Assembly (NCBI RefSeq): GCF_039539525.1
Contig: NZ_BAABDH010000016.1
Coordinates: forward strand, 124,001-188,000
Direction of reading: 5' to 3'
Origin: Hymenobacter algoricola
Lineage (GTDB): Bacteria > Bacteroidota > Bacteroidia > Cytophagales > Hymenobacteraceae
DNA: 64,000 bases
The notes under the pieces were generated by a model that was not told where the DNA came from, did not search any database, and worked only from the letters and a program-made list of their open reading frames with translations. The stretch's first letter is position 1; each line of letters opens with the position of its first letter. A program made the translations under genes and the position numbers. Shown in pieces: positions 40,375 through 49,970 of the stretch.

Positions 40375-42657
40375 ATGATCCTTTCTGCTTCCCCAGACGG
40401 CCGCCTCGCTTCCGTGGTTCACCGCCACGTCGATGCGTTGCTGCGCGACTCGCCGGCCTGTCTGGCCAGTCTGTCGGGGGCTGACCACATGGTCACGGTG
40501 ACCAACCAGCTTTTCCGGCGGCTGTTCGGCGACCGTACCCTGGTGGGGCTGTCCCTGCGCGAGGCGCTGCCCGAGCTGCTGCCCCAGCCCTTTTTTGAGC
40601 TGCTCGACGCGGTGTACGCCACCGGCAACGTGTACCACGGCCGTGAGGAAGTTGCGTTCCACGACGCCCGCCGGCCGGGCCCGCGCGGGCCGGTGCACTT
40701 CACCTTCATTGCCCAGGCCGTCCGCGACGCCACGGGCACAGTGACGGGCCTGCTGCTGTTTGCCTACGACGTCAGTGCCCACCAGCAGGCCCGGCAACAG
40801 GTGGCCGCCAAGGCGGGGCCGCCGCATACTACCGACGAGCTGGAGCTGGCCAATCTGGAGCTGGACACCACCAACCTACAGCTGGCCACCACCATGGAAG
40901 TGCTGTCGGTGGCCAACGCGGAGCTGGACGCCATCAACGACCAGCTCATGGAGAGCAACCAGCAGCTGGAGCGGGCCAACGCGCAGCTGCGGGCCACCAA
41001 CGACGATATCCGCTCCCACGTCAACGAGCTGCATAGTACCCAAGAGGCCCTGCGCACGCTCAACCGCCACCTGGAAGCCCGCGTGGCCGAGCGCACCGGC
41101 CAGCTGCAGGCGGCCTTGCACGAGTCGGAACAGCAGCGGGCCACCATTGCGGCCGTTTTCGAGCAGACCCCGGCCGCCATGTGCCTGCTGCGCGGGCCGG
41201 AGCATCGGTTTGCCTACGTCAACGACAGCTACCAGGCGCTCTACCCCACCCGGGAGCTGCGCGGCCTCCCGCTGGCGCAGGCGCTGCCCGAAATTGAAAA
41301 CCAGGGCTTTATTGCGCTGCTGGACCAGGTGTATGCCACCGGCCAACCCTACCACGGGCAGGAAGTGCCGCTGGCCGACATCGGCCCGCACGGTCCGCGG
41401 CAGCGGTTCTTCGATTTCACCTACCAAGCCTTTCGCGAAAACGGCACGGTGGTGGGCGTGGCCGTGTCCGCCTACGACGTGACCGAGCAGGTGCGGGTGC
41501 GCGAGCAGGTGGCCGTGGCCATTTTCCGCGGGCCGCGCTACGTGATTGAGCTGGCCAACCCGGCCGTGTGCGCCATCTGGGGCCGCACCGCCGAGCAGGT
41601 GCTCGGCAAGCCGCTGTTTGAGGCCCTGCCCGAAGCCGCCGGGCAGGGCTTTGAGCAGCAACTCGACGGCGTGCTGGCCACCGGCGTGCCCTACGTAGCC
41701 ACCGAGCTGCCCTCCACGTTCAGCCGCGGCGGCCAGCTCGACACCGTGTACTGGAATTTCGTGTACCAGCCCCTGGTCGATGATGAAGGCCTGCGGACCG
41801 GGATTTCCGTGGTGGCCACCGACGTGAGCGAGCAGGTCCGGGCCCGGCGGCAGCTCGAGCAGCTCGGTCAGGAGCTGGCTATAGCCTATGCCAGCCTGCA
41901 GGTGGCCCACGTCGACACGGAGCTGGCCAACGCCGCCCTGAGCACCCACAACCACCGCCTCACCCGCACCAATGCCGACCTCGACAGCTTCGTGTACGCG
42001 GCCAGCCACGACCTGAAGCTGCCGGTGCTCAACCTGGCCGGGCTCTTCGAGGAGCTGCGCCGCGGCGTCACCTTTACCGACCCCGCCGAGGAGCAGATTC
42101 TGGTGCCCTTGTTTGAGGACTCCCTGCGCCAGCTCACCACCACCCTCGAAGACCTGGCCGCCCTGGGGCAGCTGCAACAGGCGGCCCTGGCCCTGGCCGA
42201 ACCCCTGGCGCTGGAGGAAATAGTGGAGGACGTGTTGCAGGTGCTCGAACCCCAGGTGCGGGCCGCCCGTGCCCACGTTACCGTCGATTTCGCCGCCCGG
42301 CCCGTGCTGTCCTACCCGCGCGCGACTTTGCGCACCATCGTGCTGAACCTGCTCAGCAACGCCCTCAAGTATGCCGACCCTGCCCGCCCGGCCCGGATTC
42401 ACGTGTCGCTCTGGCTGGCCGATGGCGAGCCGGTGCTCTGGGTGCGCGACAATGGCCTGGGCTTTGACGCGGCGGCCCACGGCCCGGAGCTCTTTCAACT
42501 GTTCCGCCGCTTCCACGACCATACCGAAGGCACGGGCGTGGGCCTCTACCTCATCAACCGCCTCGTGCAGGCCAACGGCGGCCACATCGAGGTAGAGAGC
42601 AGCGTGGGCGTCGGGGCCACCTTCCGCGTGTACCTCGGCCAGCCGCCGCAGCCTTGA
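40375..42657 (+). CDS. PAS-domain sensor histidine kinase
   Basis: 760 residues, no membrane helices. Order: PAS 1 (about 15-135), a long coiled coil (about 155-250; repeated ELAN/ELD/QLERAN heptads), PAS 2 (about 255-375), PAS 3 (about 380-490), a short coil, a HisKA-like helix with His545 in AASHDLKLP, and the HATPase domain with NLLSNALKYA (N box), DNGLGFD (G1) and GTGVGLYLI (G2). PAS 1 and 2 share the L-E-A-L-P-E and Y-x-T-G-x-x-Y-H-G-x-E pattern, so they are duplicates. The coiled coil resembles that of CheB-CheR-PAS fusions, which fits the CheB gene just upstream. Its response regulator is not in the window. Confidence 0.9.
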   Translation: MILSASPDGRLASVVHRHVDALLRDSPACLASLSGADHMVTVTNQLFRRLFGDRTLVGLSLREALPELLPQPFFELLDAVYATGNVYHGREEVAFHDARRPGPRGPVHFTFIAQAVRDATGTVTGLLLFAYDVSAHQQARQQVAAKAGPPHTTDELELANLELDTTNLQLATTMEVLSVANAELDAINDQLMESNQQLERANAQLRATNDDIRSHVNELHSTQEALRTLNRHLEARVAERTGQLQAALHESEQQRATIAAVFEQTPAAMCLLRGPEHRFAYVNDSYQALYPTRELRGLPLAQALPEIENQGFIALLDQVYATGQPYHGQEVPLADIGPHGPRQRFFDFTYQAFRENGTVVGVAVSAYDVTEQVRVREQVAVAIFRGPRYVIELANPAVCAIWGRTAEQVLGKPLFEALPEAAGQGFEQQLDGVLATGVPYVATELPSTFSRGGQLDTVYWNFVYQPLVDDEGLRTGISVVATDVSEQVRARRQLEQLGQELAIAYASLQVAHVDTELANAALSTHNHRLTRTNADLDSFVYAASHDLKLPVLNLAGLFEELRRGVTFTDPAEEQILVPLFEDSLRQLTTTLEDLAALGQLQQAALALAEPLALEEIVEDVLQVLEPQVRAARAHVTVDFAARPVLSYPRATLRTIVLNLLSNALKYADPARPARIHVSLWLADGEPVLWVRDNGLGFDAAAHGPELFQLFRRFHDHTEGTGVGLYLINRLVQANGGHIEVESSVGVGATFRVYLGQPPQP

Positions 42658-42849
42658 CGTCAACGCTGCTGGCTCAGGCCGGCTGGTGGGCCGGGTAAGT
42701 AGCTGGCGCCGCGTCGGCTTCTGTGCGGCGTTTCGTGTTGCACAGAGTACGGTTTGTTTACCGGCCGGCCGGGGCCCTGGCCGGACCTTTGCCGGGCATT
42801 CGTCGTTACCAGCCGCGGGGAGCCCCCTGCGCCCCCAAACCCTCTCGCC

Positions 42850-43899
42850 ATGTCCCTCACCGATTTTCGCACCCTCGGCTGCTCCGGCCTCGTCGTCAGC
42901 CCGCTTGGGCACCATAACCTTCGGTACCCCGCGCTGGGGCTCGGCAGATGACGTGTCGCAGGCCGTATTCGATGCCTGCGTAGCGGTCGGCGGCAACTTC
43001 ATCGATACCGCCGATGTGTACTCGGGGGGGCAGAGTGAGCTGATGCTGGGCGGCTACGTGGCCCGGCAGAAGCTCCGCGACCAGCTGGTGCTGGCCACCA
43101 AGTTCGGGTTCAACGCCAGCCCGGCAACCCGCACGCCGGCGGCAACGGCCGCAAAAACGTTTACCGGGCGCTGGAAGGCTCGTTGCGCCGCCTCCAGACC
43201 GATTACGTGGACCTGTACTGGCTGCACGTGTGGGACATGGTGATGCCCGTGGAGGAAGTGCTGCAAACCCTGGGCGACCTGGTGCGGGCATGTCGGAAAA
43301 TCCGCTACTTCGGCTTTTCCGACATGCCCGCCTGGTACGCCACCAAGGCGGCCACCCTGGCCGCGGCGCACAGCGTGCCCGGCCCCGTGGCCATGCAGGT
43401 AGAATATTCGCTGGTGGAGCGCAACCCCGAGCGGGAACACGTGGCCGCCGCCCGGGAGTGCGGCCTGGGCATTCTGCCGTGGAGCCCGCTGGCCGGCGGC
43501 TTCCTGGCCGGCGCGTATGAGCGCGCGGGCTCCGGCACCCAGCCCGCCCACGGCGCAGGCCGGCTGAGCGGCGCCAACCCGTTCTCGGGACCCTTTACCA
43601 AGTTTACGGAGCGCAACTGGGCCATTCTTGAAGCCCTGCGGAGCGTGGCCGCGCAGCTCGGCCGGCCGCTGGCGCAGGTGGCGCTGGCCTAGACGGCGCA
43701 GCAGCCGGGCATCACGGCGCCCATCGTGGGGGCCAGTCGGCCCGAACAGCTTCAGGATACTATGGCCGCCCTCACCATCCGCTTCAGTCCCGAGCAGACC
43801 CAGGCCCTGGACCAGGCCAGCGTACCGGGGCTGGGCTTCTTTTCGCCCGGCCTGCGCCGCGTGGTGTTCGGGGGCGCCGCGGTGGAGGGCTGGCGCTAG
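42850..43899 (+). pseudogene. aldo/keto reductase, inactivated by two frameshifts and a nonsense codon
   Basis: Read across three frames, the product is a normal-length aldo/keto reductase: FRTLGCSGLVVSPLG, then GTITFGTPRWGSADD, FIDTADVYSGGQSE (Asp, Tyr), LATKFGF (Lys), DYVDLYWLHVWD (His), GFSDMPAW, and after the stop PGITAPIVGASRPEQL. First lesion: one copy of a TGGGC tandem appears lost near 42906-42910. Second: one C appears missing in the CCC at about 43119-43122. Third: TAG at 43690-43692 stands where the family has Trp (TGG). The rest of the window has intact genes, so assembly error is less likely than real decay. Confidence 0.85.
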
Positions 43900-44021
43900 C
43901 CAAGCCCTTGCCGGTGAGCTGCCGGCTCATTCCCGGCCGTACTACCCAACGCTCAGGGGGCCGCAAGCCGGCGCCCTGCCGCCCGCGCGGCCGTCACTCC
44001 CGACCACCTCCGCTTACCCCC

Positions 44022-44054
44022 AAACCCGGCCCGCCGTCACAGCGGGCCGGGTTT
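44022..44054 (+). terminator. terminator downstream of the aldo/keto reductase pseudogene
   Basis: A perfect 13-bp stem, AAACCCGGCCCGC with GCGGGCCGGGTTT, around a 7-base loop, 123 bases past the pseudogene stop; it insulates the next operon. Confidence 0.75.
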
Positions 44055-44189
44055 GTTCGGGTGGCACGCCGGCCCCCGGTTTGCTGGGAAATCTCCTCCG
44101 TCAGAATCCTGCGGCCCTGCCCCTTGCCGGGCTCCGGCTCAACGATGGCGAAGAAAGCCCGTATTGCTTTCTACACTCTGTGTAAGGCT

Positions 44190-45221
44190 ATGCCACTACC
44201 TCCCGAATCAGCCCCCGCTCTGCACGCCGGCGACCTTGCCCCCAACGGCGTGCTGCCCGACGGCTCCCACCTCTTGGAGCTGCGGGGCCGGCCCGTTATC
44301 CTGGCTTTTGCTCCCGAGGAGTGGAACCCCACGCACGCCCACCAAAGCGAGCTTTTTGCGCGCCTGTCGCGGGAGTTTGGCCACGGGGCCGCCTTTGTTG
44401 ATACGGCTACCGACGAGTGGCACTCCCTCGACTGCCGCGGAGAGCTGGCCGCTCAGTTCGGCGTTACGGGGCAGCGGGCCTTGTTCCTGCTCGATGAGCA
44501 CGGCGTGGTACGCTGGAAAACCGTGGTTGAGTCGGGCCAGGACCTGCGCTCTGGTCAGGTGCTGGCGGCGCTGGAAGCCCTCCAGCCGGCGGCGTCCGGC
44601 GGCGCCCGGGCCGGGGCCGGCGCACTCTCCCGGCGCACGTTCGTCACAGCTACCCTGGCCGCCGCCGCGCTGCTCCTGCTGCCGGGCTGCAGCCCCGACT
44701 CCTCTACGAAAAACGGTAAGGATGCGGCCCCCGAGGCCCCTGTCGGTAGCAACGACCTGCTGGCGGTGACGCTCAGCATCAACGGCAAGCCCCATCGTCT
44801 GCAAATTGACGCGCGGGTGGCTCTGCTCGATGCCCTGCGCGAAAACCTGCACCTTACCGGCACGAAAAAAGGCTGTGACCACGGCCAGTGCGGCGCCTGC
44901 ACCGTGCACCTCGACGGGCAGAGCATCCTCTCGTGCCTGACGCTCGCCGTGATGGTTCAGGGCCAGGAAATCACCACCATCGAAGGGCTGGCCACCGGAC
45001 CCGCGCTGCACCCGGTGCAGGCGGCCTTCCTGAAGCACGACGCTTTTCAGTGCGGCTACTGCACGCCCGGCCAGATCATGGCGGCAACGGCCCTGTTGCG
45101 GGACCAGCCGACGCGCCTTGGCTCGGCCGTCGAAATCCGCGAGGCCATGAGCGGCAACCTGTGCCGCTGCGCGGCCTACCCCAATATCATTGCCGCCATC
45201 CAGGAAGTCCAACGCGGGTAA
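44190..45221 (+). CDS. PaoA-type 2Fe-2S subunit of aldehyde oxidoreductase, fused to an N-terminal redoxin-like domain
   Basis: 343 residues from the ATG giving MPLPPESAPA; ATG at 44145 would add 15. Residues about 8-135 resemble a peroxiredoxin/AhpC fold (W45-N-P region), but the peroxidatic Cys position holds His49. A Tat-like signal follows at Ser147-Arg-Arg with a hydrophobic stretch to a possible lipobox Cys167. The rest is PaoA: plant-type 2Fe-2S ligands Cys229, Cys234, Cys237, Cys249 (CDHGQCGACTV), then FQCGYCTPGQ and GNLCRCAAY for the second cluster. It heads an A-B-C operon. Electrons pass from MoCo to this subunit. The internal position of the Tat signal is odd. Confidence 0.85.
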   Translation: MPLPPESAPALHAGDLAPNGVLPDGSHLLELRGRPVILAFAPEEWNPTHAHQSELFARLSREFGHGAAFVDTATDEWHSLDCRGELAAQFGVTGQRALFLLDEHGVVRWKTVVESGQDLRSGQVLAALEALQPAASGGARAGAGALSRRTFVTATLAAAALLLLPGCSPDSSTKNGKDAAPEAPVGSNDLLAVTLSINGKPHRLQIDARVALLDALRENLHLTGTKKGCDHGQCGACTVHLDGQSILSCLTLAVMVQGQEITTIEGLATGPALHPVQAAFLKHDAFQCGYCTPGQIMAATALLRDQPTRLGSAVEIREAMSGNLCRCAAYPNIIAAIQEVQRG

Positions 45222-45232
45222 CGCCACTGCCT

Positions 45233-46285
45233 ATGCATCCCTTTCAGTATCAGCGCCCCACCAGTCCCGCCCCGGCCGTAGCCACCGTCGCCAAGAATCC
45301 CGGCGCCACCTTCATTGCCGGCGGCACCTCCCACCTCGACCTGATGAAGGAAGGCGTGTACCGCCCTACGCTGCTGGTCGACGTATCGGGGCTGCCGCTG
45401 AAGCAGATTGTCGATTTCGAGGGGGGCGTGCGCATCGGCGCGGGCGTCTCCAATACGGCCGCGGCCTATTACCCCGCCATCCAGCAGCGCTATCCGGCCG
45501 TTAGTGAGGCCCTGCTGGCGGGGGCCTCGGTGCAGATTCGCAATATGGCCTCCATGGCGGGCAATCCGCTGCAGCGCACCCGCTGCCCATATTTTCGCGA
45601 CCTCACGCAGGTCTGCAACAAGCGCACGCCGGGCAGCGGCTGTGCGGCCCTGGGCGGCTACAACCACGTCCATGCCCTGTTCGGTGCTTCGGCGGCCTGC
45701 GTCGCCACCCACCCCAGCGACCTGGCCGTAGCCCTGGCGGCCCTCGATGCCCGCGTGCAGACAACCGGCCCGCGCGGGCCGCGCACCATCGCCTTTCCCG
45801 AGCTGCACCGCCTGCCGGGCGACACTCCCCACCTCGACACGGTGCTGGAGCACGGGGAGCTGATTACCGCCATCGACCTGCCCGCTTTCGACGGCCGCTC
45901 CCACTACCTCAAAGTGCGGGAGCGGGCCTCCTATGCCTTCGCGCTGGTATCGTGCGCCGTGGCACTGGAGATGGATGGCCCCCGGATCCGCCGGGCCCGG
46001 GTCGCGCTGGGCGGGGTGGCGCACAAGCCCTGGCGCGTGGGCCCCGCCGAAGCCCTGCTCGCGGGCCAGCCGCCCTCCGAGAAGCTGTTCCGGGCCGCGG
46101 CGGCCGCCGCTTTTGCCGCCGCAAAACCGCTTGCGCACAACGCCTACAAAATTCCGATGGGCCGCAACCTGATGGTTCGGGCCCTGCTCGAAACCAGCGG
46201 CCTGCAGCCGCTGCAAGGCCCGGCCGGTACGGCCTTCGCGGCCAGCGTGGGCGGCATGGCCGGCCGGCTGGCCACTCCCCGCTAA
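45233..46285 (+). CDS. PaoB-type FAD subunit of aldehyde oxidoreductase
   Basis: 350 residues from the ATG giving MHPFQYQRPT, 11 bases after the upstream stop. FAD-binding domain of the xanthine dehydrogenase family: FIAGGTSHLDLMKEGVYRP, NMASMAGNPLQRTRCPYFRD and IGAGVSNTAA, then the CO-dehydrogenase flavoprotein C-terminal domain (about 240-345). The extra Cys-rich loop (RTRCPYFRD, QVCNKRTPGSGC) matches the 4Fe-4S insertion of E. coli PaoB. No signal peptide, as expected for export with the Tat-signalled partner. Confidence 0.93.
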   Translation: MHPFQYQRPTSPAPAVATVAKNPGATFIAGGTSHLDLMKEGVYRPTLLVDVSGLPLKQIVDFEGGVRIGAGVSNTAAAYYPAIQQRYPAVSEALLAGASVQIRNMASMAGNPLQRTRCPYFRDLTQVCNKRTPGSGCAALGGYNHVHALFGASAACVATHPSDLAVALAALDARVQTTGPRGPRTIAFPELHRLPGDTPHLDTVLEHGELITAIDLPAFDGRSHYLKVRERASYAFALVSCAVALEMDGPRIRRARVALGGVAHKPWRVGPAEALLAGQPPSEKLFRAAAAAAFAAAKPLAHNAYKIPMGRNLMVRALLETSGLQPLQGPAGTAFAASVGGMAGRLATPR

Positions 46286-46304
46286 CTACCTTACTGTGTA
46301 TCCT

Positions 46305-48560
46305 ATGCTGACGCAAGCCACTGGAAAACCACTCGACCGGGTCGACGGACGCCTTAAAGTTACCGGCGCCGCGCGCTACACCGCCGAGTGGGACGTGCCG
46401 GGCCTGGCCTACGGCGCCGTGGTGGAGAGTGCCGTAGCCCACGGCGTGGTAAGCGCCCTGGACGTGCGGGCGGCGCGGCAGGCCCCCGGCGTGCTGGCGG
46501 TGATGACCCACGAAAACGCGCCCCGCCTGCAGCCTATTCCCGCGAAGGTGGGCGAAACGCAGTTTCGCGGCGAAGGCGGCATCACCGAGACGCGGCAGCC
46601 GCTGCAGACTGCCGCCATTGAGTATGCCGGCCAGCCGCTGGCCGTGGTAGTAGCCGACACCCACGAGCGGGCCCGGCACGCCGCTTCGCTGGTGCGCGTG
46701 ACCTACGAAACCCGGGCTCCGCAGCTGGCTATGGCCACGGCCAGCCGCCAGACCCTGCCCGAGTCTTTTTTGGGCAATGAGGAAGAGAAGCTGCAGGTAA
46801 CCGTCGGCGACCCGGCCGCGGCGCTGGCGGCGGCCCCGGTGCGGCTGGAGCGGGTGTACGAATCGGCCATTACCCACCACAATCCCATCGAGCCGCTGGC
46901 TACCATTGCCCGGTGGGAAAAACGGGCCGGGGCCGACTTTCTCACGCTTTACGACACGACGCGCGGGCTCGAAGTTTTGCAGCAGGTCATGGCCACGTCT
47001 TTGGGCCTGCCCAGGGAAAGCGTGCACGTCATCTGCCCGTTTGTCGGTGGGGCCTTCGGGGCCAAGGGCTGGCTGTATGCCCCGCCGCTGCTCACGGCCA
47101 TGGCGGCCCGGCTGGTGGGCAAGCCGGTGAAGATCGAGTGGCGGCGGCAGGATATGTTTGCCGTGGCCGGCCAGCGCGCCGCCACCCGGCAAACCCTTGC
47201 TCTGGGCGCCACGCGCGACGGTAAAATTACCGCGCTGCGGCACGACACGCAGACCCACTCCTCGGTTTCGAGCGGCTTTACCGAGCCCTGCGCCCGGGTG
47301 ACGCGCATGCTGTACGCCGTGCCCAACATCGGCTTTGCCCACCAGCTGGCCCACCTGCACCTGCCCTCGCCCTGCCCCATGCGCGGGCCGGGAGAAACCG
47401 TGGGCGGCTGGGCTTTGGAGTGCGCCATTGACGAGCTGGCGGCCGAGCTGAACCTGGACCCGGTAGAGCTGCGGCTGCGCAACTACGCCGACAAGAACCC
47501 CGAAACCGGCAAGCCCTGGTCGAGCAAGCAGCTGCGGCAGTGCTACGCCCGCGGCAAGGAGCTCATTGGCTGGGACGCCCGCAACCCCCGGCCGCGCTCC
47601 ATGCGCGAGGGCAACACCCTGATCGGCTACGGCATGGCCACCACCATGTACCCGGCGGGCCGGCGCGAGGCCCAGGCCCGGGCCACGATCTTCGCCGACG
47701 GCCGCGCGCTGGTGCAGAATGCGACCCACGAGCTGGGCAACGGCGCCTACACCATCTTCCGGCAGATCAGCGCCGACGCGCTGGCGCTGCCCATCGAGCG
47801 GGTGCGGTTTGAGCTCGGCGACTCGGCCCTGCCCTCAGCGCCCACCACCGGCGGCTCCACCACCACGGCTACGGTAGGACCAGCCGCGCAGCAGGCCGCC
47901 CGGACCGTGCTGGGCGCGCTCAAGCGCCTGGCGGCCAGCGACGCGCAGTCGCCGCTGTTCGGGGCCGCGGCGGCGGCCATCGACGCGCGCGAAGGACGCC
48001 TGGTGCTCAGGGCGAATCCCGCCAAGGGTGAGGAGTACGGCGCGATTCTGCGCCGGGCCAAGCTGCCGTCCATCGTGGCCACGGATGGGGCCAAGCCGGG
48101 GGAGGAGCGCCAGAAGTACTCGTTTTACTCGTTCGGGGCGGTGTTTGCGCAGGTGCGGGTGGATGAGGCCAGCGGCGTGATTCGGGTAGCCCGGCTGTGC
48201 GCGGTCTACGACGTGGGCCGGCTGATGAACCCCAAAACGGCGCACTCGCAGATTATCGGCGGCATGGCCATGGGCGTGGGCGCCACGCTGATGGAAGCCA
48301 CCCGCTACGACTCCCGCAACGGCCGCGCCGTGGTGCGCAACCTGGCCGATTACCACGTGCCCAGCATGGCCGACACCCCGGATATTACCGTGGAGTGGCT
48401 CAACATTCCCGACCCGCACATCAGTGAGCTGGGCGCGCGCGGCATCGGGGAAATTGGCTGCGTGGGGACGCCGGCGGCCATTACCAATGCCGTGTTCCAC
48501 GCCACCGGCCGGCGCCTGCGCTCCTTGCCGCTCACCCCCGATAAGCTGGTGCAGGGCTAG
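46305..48560 (+). CDS. PaoC-type molybdopterin-binding subunit of aldehyde oxidoreductase
   Basis: 751 residues from the ATG giving MLTQATGKPLDRVDG; a GTG nine bases upstream is an alternative. Family signatures: DGRLKVTGAARYTAEW, PFVGGAFGAKGW, CPMRGPGETVGGWALE, GGSTTTATVGPA, and the catalytic Glu716 in GARGIGEIGCVG. It oxidises aldehydes to acids at a molybdenum cofactor. Gene order A-B-C with 11- and 19-base gaps shows one operon. The maturation factor PaoD/XdhC, usually next in the cluster, is absent here; an SDR gene follows instead. Confidence 0.93.
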   Translation: MLTQATGKPLDRVDGRLKVTGAARYTAEWDVPGLAYGAVVESAVAHGVVSALDVRAARQAPGVLAVMTHENAPRLQPIPAKVGETQFRGEGGITETRQPLQTAAIEYAGQPLAVVVADTHERARHAASLVRVTYETRAPQLAMATASRQTLPESFLGNEEEKLQVTVGDPAAALAAAPVRLERVYESAITHHNPIEPLATIARWEKRAGADFLTLYDTTRGLEVLQQVMATSLGLPRESVHVICPFVGGAFGAKGWLYAPPLLTAMAARLVGKPVKIEWRRQDMFAVAGQRAATRQTLALGATRDGKITALRHDTQTHSSVSSGFTEPCARVTRMLYAVPNIGFAHQLAHLHLPSPCPMRGPGETVGGWALECAIDELAAELNLDPVELRLRNYADKNPETGKPWSSKQLRQCYARGKELIGWDARNPRPRSMREGNTLIGYGMATTMYPAGRREAQARATIFADGRALVQNATHELGNGAYTIFRQISADALALPIERVRFELGDSALPSAPTTGGSTTTATVGPAAQQAARTVLGALKRLAASDAQSPLFGAAAAAIDAREGRLVLRANPAKGEEYGAILRRAKLPSIVATDGAKPGEERQKYSFYSFGAVFAQVRVDEASGVIRVARLCAVYDVGRLMNPKTAHSQIIGGMAMGVGATLMEATRYDSRNGRAVVRNLADYHVPSMADTPDITVEWLNIPDPHISELGARGIGEIGCVGTPAAITNAVFHATGRRLRSLPLTPDKLVQG

Positions 48561-48636
48561 GCGGGCAGCAAACCGGCCCCGCTGCCAGTACCCTTTACCC
48601 ACGAACCTGTCCAACCAAAACCTTAAGTAGCTACCT

Positions 48637-49644
48637 ATGAAAGAGGAAAATAAAATCAGCCGGCGCAAAGTATTGGGTGGGCTGGGAGCCGGGCTGGCCG
48701 CGGCGGCCATTGCGCCGGTTCTGACGGTTGAAGGTGCCTCGGCGCCCGTGGCCGCGGTAGCCGCGGGGCTGGAAGACCCCACCACGAAATACGCCCGCCC
48801 ACCGTTCAAAAGCCAGTCGCAGCCCTGGCCGGGGCTGGCCAGCCAGATGGACCCGCGGCCCGACCACGGTGAAACCAGCTACAAGGGCACGGGCCGCCTG
48901 CTGGGCCGCAAGGCCCTCATTACCGGCGGCGACTCGGGCATGGGCCGGGCCGCGGCCATTGCCTACGCCCGGGAAGGGGCCGACGTGGCCATCAACTACC
49001 TGCCGGCCGAGGAGGCGGATGCCAAGGAGGTTATTGCCCTGATTAAGAAGGAAGGCCGCAAAGCCCTGGCCATTCCGGGTGATTTGCGCGACGAGGCCTT
49101 CTGCCAGCGGCTGGTGGCCGAGGCCGTGCGCGGCCTCGGCGGCCTCGATATCCTGGTCAACAACGCCGCCCGGCAGCAGCAGCACGCATCGATCCTGGAC
49201 ATCTCTTCCGAGCAGTTCGACTGGACGATGAAGACCAACATCTACGCGCCCTTCTGGCTGACCAAGGCGGCCCTGCCGCACCTGAAGCCGGGCTCGGCCA
49301 TCATCAGCACCACCTCGGAGCAGGCCTACGACCCGTCGGCCAACCTGCACGACTACGCCATGACCAAGGCGGCCAACATGAGCTACGTAAAGTCGTTGGC
49401 CAAGCAGTTGGGGCCGAAAGGCATCCGGGTGAACGGCGTAGCCCCGGGCCCCATCTGGACGCCGCTGCAGGTCAGCGGCGGCGCCACCCAGGAGAAGCTG
49501 CAGCAGTTTGGCGGCGACACGCCGCTGGGCCGACCCGGCCAGCCGGTGGAGCTGGCCTCCATCTACGTACAGCTTGCGGCCAGCGACGCCAGCTACGCCA
49601 ACGGCCAGGTATACGGCGCTGCGGGCGGCAACGGGCAGCCCTAA
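48637..49644 (+). CDS. Tat-exported short-chain dehydrogenase
   Basis: 335 residues. The N-terminus has a twin-arginine signal (ISRRKVLGGLGAGLAAAAIAP, Arg pair at 9-10), followed by a Pro-rich mature start. The SDR fold has TGGDSGMG (residues 96-103), NNAARQQQ, and the Tyr240-x3-Lys244 pair in YAMTK with the catalytic Ser in ISTTSEQ. Similar to YhxC/YhdF-type SDRs, which often keep a similar N-terminal tail without a signal. An exported NAD(P)-dependent enzyme is unusual; cofactor could be bound before folding-dependent Tat export. It follows PaoC by 76 bases and may use a related aldehyde or alcohol. Confidence 0.87.
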   Translation: MKEENKISRRKVLGGLGAGLAAAAIAPVLTVEGASAPVAAVAAGLEDPTTKYARPPFKSQSQPWPGLASQMDPRPDHGETSYKGTGRLLGRKALITGGDSGMGRAAAIAYAREGADVAINYLPAEEADAKEVIALIKKEGRKALAIPGDLRDEAFCQRLVAEAVRGLGGLDILVNNAARQQQHASILDISSEQFDWTMKTNIYAPFWLTKAALPHLKPGSAIISTTSEQAYDPSANLHDYAMTKAANMSYVKSLAKQLGPKGIRVNGVAPGPIWTPLQVSGGATQEKLQQFGGDTPLGRPGQPVELASIYVQLAASDASYANGQVYGAAGGNGQP

Positions 49645-49970
49645 GCCCGCCGCCGCATTGAGGACGGCAGCCTCGTTTTCCGGCTTCTGCCGAGGCCCCG
49701 CTGCGGGCAGTACCTGCGTCCCGGCTCGGCTGCTGTTCGCCCCCGGGCTTTGGCAGATGCTGCTTAGCCCGCCCGCAACCAGGAAATGGGAGCGGGGTAA
49801 TAGAATGTCGACAGATTCCCGTTGCTGTCTGGCCATCGAATAGTTTCTGCGGCCTCGGCTACGCCAGGCCCCGGCCCGGCCACGAAGCTGAGCTGGTATT
49901 CATGCTTCCCGCCTCTGGTAGCGGCGGCCGCCCTGGTTACCGCATTTGTTTACCCATAACACCCCATGCT
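49645..49970. other. intergenic region with no gene seen
   Basis: GC-rich with short GAGG...CCTC and GCC/GGC stems only; no promoter, RNA or protein gene could be supported. Confidence 0.5.

Noticed and set aside
42850..43899. Aldo/keto reductase lesions as assembly errors
   Set aside because: Not fully excluded, but no other gene in the window is broken in this way and one lesion is a substitution (TGG to TAG), so true decay is favoured.
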